This document shows positions 33,272 through 41,082 of a stretch of DNA of 64,000 bases, in pieces (within the stretch, counting starts at the first letter, position 1; every line of letters starts with the position of its first letter). The translations under genes and the position numbers were made by a program. The stretch spans positions 116,249-180,248 of the forward strand of contig NZ_JAEF01000016.1 of assembly GCF_000518765.1 (NCBI RefSeq). Reading direction: 5' to 3'. The stretch is from Ruminococcus flavefaciens ATCC 19208 (GTDB lineage: Bacteria; Bacillota; Clostridia; Oscillospirales; Ruminococcaceae). Below the pieces are notes generated by a model, which did no database searches, was not told where the DNA came from, and saw only the letters and a list, made by a program, of their open reading frames with translations.

Positions 33272-34045
33272 ATGTTTGCAAATTATCACACACATACTTC
33301 CCGATGTCATCATGCAATAGGCGAGGACAGGGAATATGTAGAGCACGCCATATCACACGGAATGAAGGAACTGGGATTTTCAGACCATTGTCCGTGGGTA
33401 TTTGATGACGGATATATTTCACATATACGAATGACTCCGAAAGAGGTCGAGGGCTATTTCAGGTCGCTGACCGATCTCAGGCAGGAGTACGCATCTGACA
33501 TAAAGATTTACATAGGCTTTGAAGCGGAGTATATCCCGCAGCTCATTGAAAAGCAGGACAGGCTGCTTGAGGATTATCCCGTTGACTATATGATAATGGG
33601 ACAGCACTTCAACGATCCCGAAACTTGGGGAGCATATATGGGCGTTCCGACCTCTGACGAAAGACTCCTTGTGCAGTACGTTGACCACATAATCGAGGGA
33701 ATGGAGTCGGGGAGATACCTTTATCTTGCACATCCCGATCTGCTGTGCTTTACAGGCAGCGATGAGCTTTATGAAAAGGAATTCACGCGGCTGTGTACTT
33801 ATTTAAAAGGGAAGGATATACCGCTGGAGATTAATCTCCTCGGACTAAGAGACGGCAGACACTATCCCTGTGATAAATTTTTTCGTATAGCACAGAAGGT
33901 GGGCAACAAAGCTATAATCGGCTGTGATGCACATTTTCCACAGGCACTCTCGGACGAAGAACCTATAGAAAAGTGCAGACGCTTTGCTGAAAAGTACGGA
34001 CTTGAACTGGTTGAGAAGCTTGAGCCATTAGCCCTTAGCCGTTAG
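33272..34045 (+). CDS. PHP-domain histidinol-phosphatase (HisJ-like)
   Basis: The 257-residue protein has the PHP metal motifs NYHTHTSRCHHA at the N-terminus, GFSDHCPW, GFEAEYIP, YMIMGQHF, LAHPDL and IGCDAHFP. The closest function is histidinol-phosphate phosphatase, the next-to-last step of histidine synthesis, although PHP phosphoesterases of other use look alike. The frame extends to 33215, but the ATG at 33272 has GAAAGGAGC in place and the extension does not resemble the family. It is followed by palindromic repeats. Confidence 0.85.
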   Translation: MFANYHTHTSRCHHAIGEDREYVEHAISHGMKELGFSDHCPWVFDDGYISHIRMTPKEVEGYFRSLTDLRQEYASDIKIYIGFEAEYIPQLIEKQDRLLEDYPVDYMIMGQHFNDPETWGAYMGVPTSDERLLVQYVDHIIEGMESGRYLYLAHPDLLCFTGSDELYEKEFTRLCTYLKGKDIPLEINLLGLRDGRHYPCDKFFRIAQKVGNKAIIGCDAHFPQALSDEEPIEKCRRFAEKYGLELVEKLEPLALSR

Positions 34046-34049
34046 CAAT

Positions 34050-34173
34050 GTAGGGACGACCATTGGTCGTCCGCTGCGTGTGTTATTTCATTTCGGACGC
34101 CCAATGGGCGTCCCTACAAAGGGAAATATTGATCTTTAGCCAATGAGTAGGGGGCGGATATTATCCGCCCGTT
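34050..34173. repeat. Paired GTAGGG palindromes forming an inverted unit, plus one single
   Basis: GTAGGGACGACC-ATTGGTCGTCC and GGACGCCC-AATGGGCGTCCCTAC face each other about 20 bases apart, making a ~70-bp unit with inverted ends GTAGGGACG/CGTCCCTAC. A single GGGGCGGATATTATCCGCCC follows at about 34150-34170. A near-identical pair occurs at 40827-40897. Confidence 0.75.
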
Positions 34174-34192
34174 AAAGGAGAATAGAAAAACA

Positions 34193-34819
34193 ATGAGTAT
34201 TTTTGATGTATTCGACAGGATTTCCGCAAATTCTTCCTCGTCAAGAGGTAAAATAGAATATGTGATAGCAGGTCTGGGCAATCCCGGACTTGAATATGAA
34301 AACACAAGACACAATGCAGGCTTTATGGTGCTTGATATGCTTGCTGAGCAGCTGGGCGAAAAGATAGACCGCCTGAAGTTCAAGGGCAAGACCGCTGAAG
34401 TTACTATCGGTGACAAACGCTGTCTGCTGCTGAAGCCTACCACTTACATGAACAACAGCGGCGAAGCAATAGTGCAGGCTCTGGAGTTCTACAAGATAGA
34501 CGCTGTGAACCTCATAGTCGTATGTGATGATATATCGCTGGACTGCGGTAAGCTCAGGATACGCCGAAAGGGCAGCCACGGCGGACATAACGGACTTCGC
34601 AGCATATGTGAGCTCACAGGCAGGGACGATTATCCGCGCATAAAAATGGGAGTGGGTAAGAAGCCACACCCCGATTACGACCTTGCAAAGTGGGTACTGG
34701 GAAAGTTCGGCAAGGAGGACGGCGAGCTCATGAAGCAGTCCGCTGAAAACGCCTGCGAGTGCATAAAGCTCATGGTACAGGGCAAGACCGATGAAGCCAT
34801 GAACAAGTACAATTCCTGA
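34193..34819 (+). CDS. pth: Peptidyl-tRNA hydrolase
   Basis: The 208-residue enzyme recycles tRNA from peptidyl-tRNA that drops off ribosomes. It has VIAGLGNPGLEYENTRHNAG with the catalytic His, KPTTYMNNSGEA, VVCDDISLDCGKLRIR, and GSHGGHNGLRSI. The N-terminal ~20 residues (IFDVFDRISANSSSSRGK) are an extension beyond the usual start; the ATG is supported by AAAGGAG. It is followed after 17 bases by mfd, a common Firmicutes pairing. Confidence 0.95.
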   Translation: MSIFDVFDRISANSSSSRGKIEYVIAGLGNPGLEYENTRHNAGFMVLDMLAEQLGEKIDRLKFKGKTAEVTIGDKRCLLLKPTTYMNNSGEAIVQALEFYKIDAVNLIVVCDDISLDCGKLRIRRKGSHGGHNGLRSICELTGRDDYPRIKMGVGKKPHPDYDLAKWVLGKFGKEDGELMKQSAENACECIKLMVQGKTDEAMNKYNS

Positions 34820-34836
34820 TCCCTACGGAGAATGCG

Positions 34837-37800
34837 ATGAAACTGTTTAAAGATCTATTTACCGAGCTTGCAGGCTATAAGAGCCTGCGTGAAGCCATTG
34901 ACAAGAAGATATCACCTGTCTCTGTGACAGGTCTTTCCCATATACACAGGGCGCAGCTTATCTACTCCCTGTGCGGTGAAAAGATAGACCTTGTAATAAC
35001 GGGCTCGGAGGCAGAGGCAAAGAAGCTCTGCGACGATATAAACATGATGGCAGGCAGCGAAGAGGCTGTGCTGTTCCCGTCAAAGGAGCTTGTATTCACT
35101 CCTGTTGACAGTACCAACCACGAATACGAGCATATGCGTATAGCCGCCCTTATAAAGGCGGCTAAAGGTCGTTGCAGCGTAATCTGCGCAAGTATCGAGG
35201 CTGTAATGCAGCCTGTTATACCTGAGGGAGTCCTTATTGCAGCAGGTATGGAGCTTAAACAGGGTATAGAAGTGAACCTTTCGGAGCTTGCGCTGACTCT
35301 GGCAAAGTGCGGATATCAGCGCTGCGAAAAGGTAGAGGGGGCATCGCAGTTCTCAATAAGAGGCTCTATAGTGGATATATTCCCTGTACAGTCGGATAAG
35401 CCTGTGCGTATAGAGCTGTGGGGCGATGAGATAGACACGATATCTGAGTTCGAGACAGACTCACAGCGCCGTACCGATGCACTTGAAAGTGTTGAGATAT
35501 ACCCGTCAGGCGAAGTCCTTTATAATAATGAAGAGCTTGCCGACAAAATAGAGGAACTGTGCAAGAAAGTACGCGGCAAGCATATGGACGCAGTCCGCGA
35601 GCATCTGGGTGCGGACGTACACAGACTCAGGGCAGGGGAGATACTTGCTCACGGCGTTAAGTATTATCCTCTTGTCTACGGTGAGCCCTCAACGGTATTT
35701 GATTACATAGGCGGCTCTGTAATATTCAGCGATTATTCCGATGTTATGGACAACGCCGCAGGAGTCCTCACACGCCATAATGAGGATATAAAGATACTTA
35801 TTGAGGACGGACAGCTCTGCAAGGGACTTGACGGCTATGTTCTGGAGCTTGCAGAAGTACAGCATATCGCCGAAAAGCGCGTATGTCTCTATATGAGCAG
35901 CTTCATGCAGGGCGGCGAGAGGATAGATTTTCGCAGACTTGTAAGCTTTGAGGCTATGCAGACTGCACCGTGGAGCGGCGAGATGAAGCAGCTTGTGGAG
36001 GACTTGGAGGACTACAAGCACCGCGGCTACAGAATGGTGCTTGCGGCAGGAAGTGAAAAGACTCTGCCTATAATACAGCAGGACCTCAATGATAACGGCA
36101 TACCTTGTGATATCGCATCTGACGAGATAGAGCCGAAGGTGGGAAGGGTACTTCTCATGTCGGGAAGCTTCGGCGGCGGCTTTGAGTATCCCGAGAACAA
36201 GACTGTGCTCATAACACAGGGGCGTTCAATGGACTCCGTTCGGAAAAAACGCCGCAAAAAGAAGAACAAGGCGGAGGAGATACGCTCACTGGCGGATATT
36301 ACCGAGGGCGACCTTGTTGTACATTCGGGACACGGTATCGGTCGCTTCATCGGTATCCGAAAGCTTGAGATGGACGGCGTTACAAAGGATTATATCACCA
36401 TACAGTACGCAGGTACGGATAAGCTCTATATCCCAGTAACTCAGCTGGATATGGTGTCTAAATACATAGGTCCGAGAGATGACAGCGGCGTGAAGCTGAA
36501 CAAGCTCAGCTCGGGGGAATGGCAGAAAACAAGAAGCAATGTAAAACGTGCCGTAAAGGATATGGCACAGGAGCTTATCGCGCTCTATGCAAAGCGCGAA
36601 AAAAGCGTGGGCTTCGCATTCTATCCCGATGACGAGATACAGCACGACTTCGAGGAGCGTTTCCCTTACGTGGAGACTGACGACCAGTTACAGTCCATTG
36701 CCGAGATAAAGGCAGATATGGAGCGTCCCCGTCCTATGGAGCGACTGCTCTGCGGAGACGTTGGCTTCGGCAAGACAGAGGTAGCTCTGAGAGCTGCCAT
36801 GAAATGTGTGCTTTCGGGCAAGCAGTGCGCTATACTTGCACCAACAACAGTTCTTGCATATCAGCATTATCAGACAGCACTCCGCCGTTTTGAGCACTTC
36901 CCTGTGCAGATAGAGCTCCTCAGCCGTTACCGTTCCCCCAAGCAGCAGGAGGAGATAATCAAGAAGCTGAAACAGGGAAGAATAGATATTATAATAGGTA
37001 CACACAAGATAATCCAGAAGTCCGTAGTGTTCAAGGACTTGGGACTTGCCATAATCGACGAGGAACAGCGTTTCGGCGTAGCTCACAAGGAACGCTTCAA
37101 GGAAAGCTTTACGGGAGTTGATGTGCTGATGCTGTCGGCTACCCCTATCCCGCGTACACTTAATATGGCAATGAGCGGCATACGTGATATGTCCGTAATT
37201 GAAGAGCCTCCGCAGGACAGATACCCTGTGCAGACCTATGTTATCGAGTACAATATCGGTACTGTGGTACAGGCGATAGTCAGGGAGCTTCGCCGCGGCG
37301 GACAGGTGTACTATATCCACAACCGAGTGGAGACCATAACTGCCTGTGCAGCACGTTTGCAGGAGTTTCTCCCCGAAGCAAGGATAGCAGTTGCTCACGG
37401 TCAGATGAGTGAGGACGAAATGTCCGACATCTGGGAGCAGCTGGTGGAGCATGAGGTGGATATCCTTGTCTGCACTACTATCATTGAAACGGGCGTAGAT
37501 GTGCCGAACGTAAATACCCTTATTATAGAGGATTCCGACCGCTTCGGGCTTTCACAGCTGTATCAGCTCCGCGGTCGTGTGGGACGTTCAAACCGCAGAG
37601 GATATGCTTACTTTACGTACAAGCGTGACAAGGTGCTCACTGAGATAGCTACAAAGCGACTTAACGCAATGCGCGAGTTCACACAGTTCGGAAGCGGATT
37701 CCGCATAGCACTCCGTGACCTTGAAATAAGAGGAGCAGGCAGTATTCTCGGCGGCAGGCAGCACGGACACATGGAAGCTGTTGGATACGATATGTATTTG

Positions 37801-38298
37801 CAGCTGCTCTCGGAAGCTATCGCAGAGGAAAAGGGCATACAGCCCGAAAAGGTGCCTGAGTGCCTTGTGGATATACAGATAGATGCGCATATACCTGAGA
37901 AGTACATTTCAAGCCTTAATCAGCGAATAGATATGTACCGCAAGATAATGCTTGTCAATGAGGATAACGACAAGACCGACCTTATCGACGAGCTTATAGA
38001 CCGTTACGGCGAACCGCCGAAATCGGTTGTGGGACTCATTGATGTCTCGCTGCTCAGAAACAAGGCTGCGCATCTGGGTATTACAGAAATATCTCAGAAA
38101 AACGGAGCAATGTATTTCTATACGGAATACCTTGTGCCCGAGCAGATAGCTGCATTGCAGCAGGCGTACAAGGGCAGGATAACCTTCAACGGCGTAGGAA
38201 AATCCTATGTTTCTGTGAAGATATCACCGAAAATACGCCCCTTCGACATGATGAGAGAAACTGTCGAAATATTTTATCAGAACAGAGAAAAGAAATAG
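34837..38298 (+). CDS. mfd: Transcription-repair coupling factor
   Basis: The 1153-residue protein removes RNA polymerase stalled at DNA damage and recruits UvrA. It has the N-terminal UvrB-like module, the RNA-polymerase-interacting domain (LADITEGDLVVHSGHGIGRF, about 485-560), and the RecG-like translocase with Walker A GDVGFGKTE (about 640-648), DEEQRFGV, LSATPIPRTLNMAM and QLRGRVGRSNRRGYAY. The C-terminal TRCF domain is complete. Length is typical. It follows pth in the same operon. Confidence 0.97.
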   Translation: MKLFKDLFTELAGYKSLREAIDKKISPVSVTGLSHIHRAQLIYSLCGEKIDLVITGSEAEAKKLCDDINMMAGSEEAVLFPSKELVFTPVDSTNHEYEHMRIAALIKAAKGRCSVICASIEAVMQPVIPEGVLIAAGMELKQGIEVNLSELALTLAKCGYQRCEKVEGASQFSIRGSIVDIFPVQSDKPVRIELWGDEIDTISEFETDSQRRTDALESVEIYPSGEVLYNNEELADKIEELCKKVRGKHMDAVREHLGADVHRLRAGEILAHGVKYYPLVYGEPSTVFDYIGGSVIFSDYSDVMDNAAGVLTRHNEDIKILIEDGQLCKGLDGYVLELAEVQHIAEKRVCLYMSSFMQGGERIDFRRLVSFEAMQTAPWSGEMKQLVEDLEDYKHRGYRMVLAAGSEKTLPIIQQDLNDNGIPCDIASDEIEPKVGRVLLMSGSFGGGFEYPENKTVLITQGRSMDSVRKKRRKKKNKAEEIRSLADITEGDLVVHSGHGIGRFIGIRKLEMDGVTKDYITIQYAGTDKLYIPVTQLDMVSKYIGPRDDSGVKLNKLSSGEWQKTRSNVKRAVKDMAQELIALYAKREKSVGFAFYPDDEIQHDFEERFPYVETDDQLQSIAEIKADMERPRPMERLLCGDVGFGKTEVALRAAMKCVLSGKQCAILAPTTVLAYQHYQTALRRFEHFPVQIELLSRYRSPKQQEEIIKKLKQGRIDIIIGTHKIIQKSVVFKDLGLAIIDEEQRFGVAHKERFKESFTGVDVLMLSATPIPRTLNMAMSGIRDMSVIEEPPQDRYPVQTYVIEYNIGTVVQAIVRELRRGGQVYYIHNRVETITACAARLQEFLPEARIAVAHGQMSEDEMSDIWEQLVEHEVDILVCTTIIETGVDVPNVNTLIIEDSDRFGLSQLYQLRGRVGRSNRRGYAYFTYKRDKVLTEIATKRLNAMREFTQFGSGFRIALRDLEIRGAGSILGGRQHGHMEAVGYDMYLQLLSEAIAEEKGIQPEKVPECLVDIQIDAHIPEKYISSLNQRIDMYRKIMLVNEDNDKTDLIDELIDRYGEPPKSVVGLIDVSLLRNKAAHLGITEISQKNGAMYFYTEYLVPEQIAALQQAYKGRITFNGVGKSYVSVKISPKIRPFDMMRETVEIFYQNREKK

Positions 38299-38511
38299 AT
38301 AATACCGTCAGCAATAATTGGTCAGACCGCATTATTATCGCAATTTTTGTATATTGTGTTGCAAAAAATGTACTGTGATTTGGGCGATATGTTACTTTAC
38401 AAACCTGTGTTTTTTATGCTACAATGAAGATATAAATAAAGAGAAGCACTGTTATGCAGAGCACAGTGTATTAAAGTAAAAACGTACAGATTTGTACAGG
38501 GAGAAGCAAAG

Positions 38512-39645
38512 ATGAATTACAGAAATTTTATCGCAGGTGCGATGGCTTTTGCCCTTGCAGCCTGTGCTGCCGGATGCAGCGATAAGAAGGGCAGCGATTC
38601 AGGTTCGGATACAGTTACTGTTGAAACAACTACAGAGGAGCTCGTGCCTCCGACGCCTACAGAAGCTACAGACCCTAACGCAATAACCTTTGATGACGGA
38701 AAATTTGATTTTGCCTTTGCAAAGACTGAGGATAAGGACTGCGCAAAGGGTGAGCTTTCGGTTGCGGAGCTCATGGGCAATAAAATGCTTAAATTCACCG
38801 ATGATAATACTATCCCCCTTGAGGGCAAGGTGCAGAAAATAGGCATAAGCGTAACTAAGCTGCTTGGCAGTGAAGGAGCAGCAAGGGTTCGCAGGATAGA
38901 GTTTGATATGTATGCCGAGGCTACAGCAGACCACCTCAAGACTGACGATGCAGAGGGCGTAAGAGCTCCTGGCTGGATCGGCGGCGGCGGCGGTACAGTT
39001 ACCGCACAGGAAAAGTGGTACGATTTTCAGGAATTCTCAGGCGGCGAGTATAATTTTGAAGCATCGGGCGCAGTCCATGCGCAGTTCAAGTTCCTGCTTG
39101 CCGACAGCGGACAGTGCTGGAGCGAGGATATGGACGATGCAAACTTCCTTATCATGCGCTGGGGCATAGCCAACGAGTCGGATATGTATATCGACAATAT
39201 CATTTTCTACGATGAGAACGGCAATTCCATACCCATATCGCCTGTTTCCGATGCAGAGACTCTCAAGAACAAGGCGGAAGAAACGATCGAAGATATTAAG
39301 GCTGATATTGAAAAGAAAAAGGACGAGCTCAAGTCAAAATACGAAGAAGCTGTAGAAAATGCAGAAACAGCTGTTACTGATCCGCAGGTCAGAGAAGAAC
39401 TGAAGGCTGAGTATGAAAAGCTCATGGAGGACGTAAAGAATTCCGAAGAGTTTGAAAAAGCCGAGGAAAAGATGAAGGCTTTTGAAGAAAAGCTTAAAGA
39501 GTCAATAAGCAATACGTCCGAAGCCGAACAGCAGATCATTGACCAGATCGAAAAAGCTAAAGAAGAGGCGACAAAGGTAAATGCCGATGTGCAGGAAGCT
39601 ATTGACGGAGCTTCAGTCATAATCGGAAAAATGGAGGACAGATAA
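38512..39645 (+). CDS. Lipoprotein with beta-sandwich domain and C-terminal coiled coil
   Basis: The 377-residue product has a signal with lipobox CAAGC (Cys22), a Thr-rich linker, and a domain at about 60-250 (FDFAFAKTEDKDC, RIEFDMYAEA, EKWYDFQEF, YIDNIIFYDENG) that reads like a carbohydrate-binding jelly roll. The last ~120 residues are a Glu/Lys-rich coiled coil (EETIEDIKADIEKKKDELKS). A surface sugar-binding role is possible, but this is inference. It has its own AT-rich promoter region after mfd, GGGAGAAGC before the ATG, and a shared terminator after it. Confidence 0.68.
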   Translation: MNYRNFIAGAMAFALAACAAGCSDKKGSDSGSDTVTVETTTEELVPPTPTEATDPNAITFDDGKFDFAFAKTEDKDCAKGELSVAELMGNKMLKFTDDNTIPLEGKVQKIGISVTKLLGSEGAARVRRIEFDMYAEATADHLKTDDAEGVRAPGWIGGGGGTVTAQEKWYDFQEFSGGEYNFEASGAVHAQFKFLLADSGQCWSEDMDDANFLIMRWGIANESDMYIDNIIFYDENGNSIPISPVSDAETLKNKAEETIEDIKADIEKKKDELKSKYEEAVENAETAVTDPQVREELKAEYEKLMEDVKNSEEFEKAEEKMKAFEEKLKESISNTSEAEQQIIDQIEKAKEEATKVNADVQEAIDGASVIIGKMEDR

Positions 39646-39649
39646 AAGC

Positions 39650-39683
39650 GAAACGCTTCCGAGCATATCGGAAGCGTTTTTTG
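39650..39683. terminator. Bidirectional terminator
   Basis: AAACGCTTCCGA-GCATA-TCGGAAGCGTTT followed by TTTG on the plus strand. It separates the convergent lipoprotein and XRE regulator genes. Confidence 0.88.
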
Positions 39684-39685
39684 TA

Positions 39686-39898
39686 TCAGTCGAAATAAAA
39701 TATGTCCTCGAATTTCTTATCGAGAGCAATGCAAAGTACCAATGCAAGCTTAGCCGTGGGACTGAACTGCCCTGTCTCTATGGAGCTTATGGTATTACGA
39801 GATACACCTACCATTTTCGCAAGCTCGTCCTGTGAGAGATGCTGCTCTTTGCGTATCTCTTTCAGCCTGTTTCGGAGTATAAGTGAATCGTCTATCAT
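39686..39898 (-). CDS. XRE-family helix-turn-helix regulator
   Basis: The 70-residue protein is a single Cro/C1-type domain: LKEIRKEQHLSQDELAKMVG, VSRNTISSIETGQFSP and LALVLCIALDKKFEDIF. It would bind DNA as a dimer. It is the last gene of a three-gene minus-strand set with two related membrane proteins whose shared promoter overlaps palindromic operators; autorepression is likely. Short regulators of this form commonly end IFYFD or similar. Confidence 0.88.
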   Translation of the reverse strand: MIDDSLILRNRLKEIRKEQHLSQDELAKMVGVSRNTISSIETGQFSPTAKLALVLCIALDKKFEDIFYFD

Positions 39899-39910
39899 AG
39901 AGTCACCGCC

Positions 39911-40240
39911 TTATGGTTTGAAGCCGAAAAGCTCACATATGGCTATAGCAAAGAATATGAGAAATGTGAAAGCTGAGCTTGCCGCACAGAAAATATCAAC
40001 TGTTTTTTTGCCTTTAATGGCTTTATACAGGTGCATTGAGAATATCATAAAGAACTCTGTTGCGATAACAGCAAAATTCACACGCCATGTAACGATTATG
40101 GAAAGCAGAGTCCATAGGCAGGTAAAGCCTATACTGCACATCAGAGCGAAAAAAGTGCTTTTTTTCATGCGGTCTATCTCGACGTAATCGCGGTTCTTGT
40201 TTTCATGACGGCTTTTTTCGAGTATTTCTTCTTTATTCAT
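39911..40240 (-). CDS. DUF6442-like small membrane protein (paralogue 1)
   Basis: The 109-residue protein has a charged start (MNKEEILEKSRHENKNRD) and three hydrophobic segments at about 28-50, 54-70 and 82-105. Its first 18 residues are identical to those of the next gene upstream, showing duplication. It is 12 bases from the XRE gene. Such proteins next to XRE regulators are common in Clostridia, but no function is known to me. Confidence 0.75.
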   Translation of the reverse strand: MNKEEILEKSRHENKNRDYVEIDRMKKSTFFALMCSIGFTCLWTLLSIIVTWRVNFAVIATEFFMIFSMHLYKAIKGKKTVDIFCAASSAFTFLIFFAIAICELFGFKP

Positions 40241-40254
40241 ATTGATACACCACC

Positions 40255-40578
40255 TTATTTTTTAAACAGTTCCGTTATTGCCACAAATGAGAACATAAGA
40301 AATGCTGCTCCCATAAGGACTGCATATAATATATGTTCGCTTTTTCTTGTTTTTATTGACTTGTGCAGATAAACTGCAAACATAATGCAGGTCTCCATAG
40401 CTGCAATGCCTTTGTTTAAAGGCTTATGAGCTATCATAGTAAGCGTTGAATATATAATATAAAAGGCAAGGCTGAATATGATAGCAAATCTTGAAGCGTC
40501 CTTTGTCTGAGAAATTTCGGAAATATCACGGTTTTTATTTTCGTGTCTGCTTTTTTCGAGTATTTCTTCCTTGTTCAT
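40255..40578 (-). CDS. DUF6442-like small membrane protein (paralogue 2)
   Basis: The 107-residue protein starts MNKEEILEKSRHENKNRD, like its paralogue, and has three hydrophobic segments ending VAITELFKK. I start it at 40578, where GGGAGG is correctly spaced; the frame to 40593 would place the ribosome site inside the gene. It is the first gene of the operon, directly behind the operator-laden promoter. Confidence 0.75.
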   Translation of the reverse strand: MNKEEILEKSRHENKNRDISEISQTKDASRFAIIFSLAFYIIYSTLTMIAHKPLNKGIAAMETCIMFAVYLHKSIKTRKSEHILYAVLMGAAFLMFSFVAITELFKK

Positions 40579-40611
40579 AGTAGTACCTCCCATATCATGT
40601 AATGCGTTTTG

Positions 40612-40681
40612 CCAAGTTTACTTGGTAATTGTATTATATCACTGCCAAGTATACTTGTCAAGTTTTTGCAAAGCAAACTTG
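40612..40681 (-). promoter_or_regulatory. Consensus promoter with three AAGT/ACTT operator palindromes
   Basis: On the minus strand TTGACA (40656-40661), 17 bases, TATAAT (40633-40638) is a perfect promoter. CAAGTATACTTG (40646-40657) is a perfect palindrome between and over the boxes, CCAAGTTTACTTGG (40612-40625) is a perfect palindrome downstream, and CAAGTTT-N9-AAACTTG (40659-40681) lies upstream. This is what an XRE-type autorepressor would use. Confidence 0.82.
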
Positions 40682-40742
40682 TCAGGATTGTGTGAGTGCA
40701 CAATTGTAGTTGAGCAGAATATTGCTGATTGCACAATAAAAG

Positions 40743-40897
40743 TAGGGGAGGATAGTATCCGCCCGAAAGTGATTAGTGTAGGGGACGGCGTCCCGTAAAT
40801 AACCGTAAAAAATCAAATGACGATATGTAGGGACGACCATTGGTCGTCCGTTCGGGAATTATCGTATTAATGCGGACGCGCAATGCGCGTCCCTACA
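40743..40897. repeat. Cluster of GTAGGG palindromes including an inverted pair
   Basis: GTAGGGGAGGATAGTATCCGCCC, split as GTAGGGGAGGATAG and TATCCGCCC, is followed by GTAGGGGACGGCGTCCC. Then comes the pair GTAGGGACGACC-ATTGGTCGTCC and CGGACGCG-CAATGCGCGTCCCTAC (40827-40897), the same arrangement as at 34050-34119. Confidence 0.72.
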
Positions 40898-40909
40898 AGC
40901 TAACTGCTC

Positions 40910-40998
40910 GGAACGCCGAGGGTGACTCCCTACAGTGTAGGGAGATGTCAGCAGAGCTGACAGAGGGACGCGGCTCCTGTTGGGCGGCGTTCCCTACA
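40910..40998 (+). repeat. 89-bp cloverleaf-forming repeat, copy 4
   Basis: It matches copy 1 at 85 of 89 positions, with the same length and the same outer arms. One difference lies in the loop of the TGTCAGC hairpin (AAA to AGA). It directly follows the paired palindromes and precedes the cellobiose phosphorylase terminator. Confidence 0.88.
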
Positions 40999-41013
40999 CA
41001 TTGTCATTTGCGC

Positions 41014-41045
41014 ATAAAAAGGCACTGTGGAAATCACAGTGCCTT
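41014..41045 (-). terminator. Terminator after cellobiose phosphorylase
   Basis: On the minus strand AAGGCACTGTG/CACAGTGCCTT forms an 11-bp stem followed by TTTTTATG. Confidence 0.88.
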
Positions 41046-41082
41046 AATTCTAAGTTCTTAGCTCTTAGTTCTTAGTTCTGAC

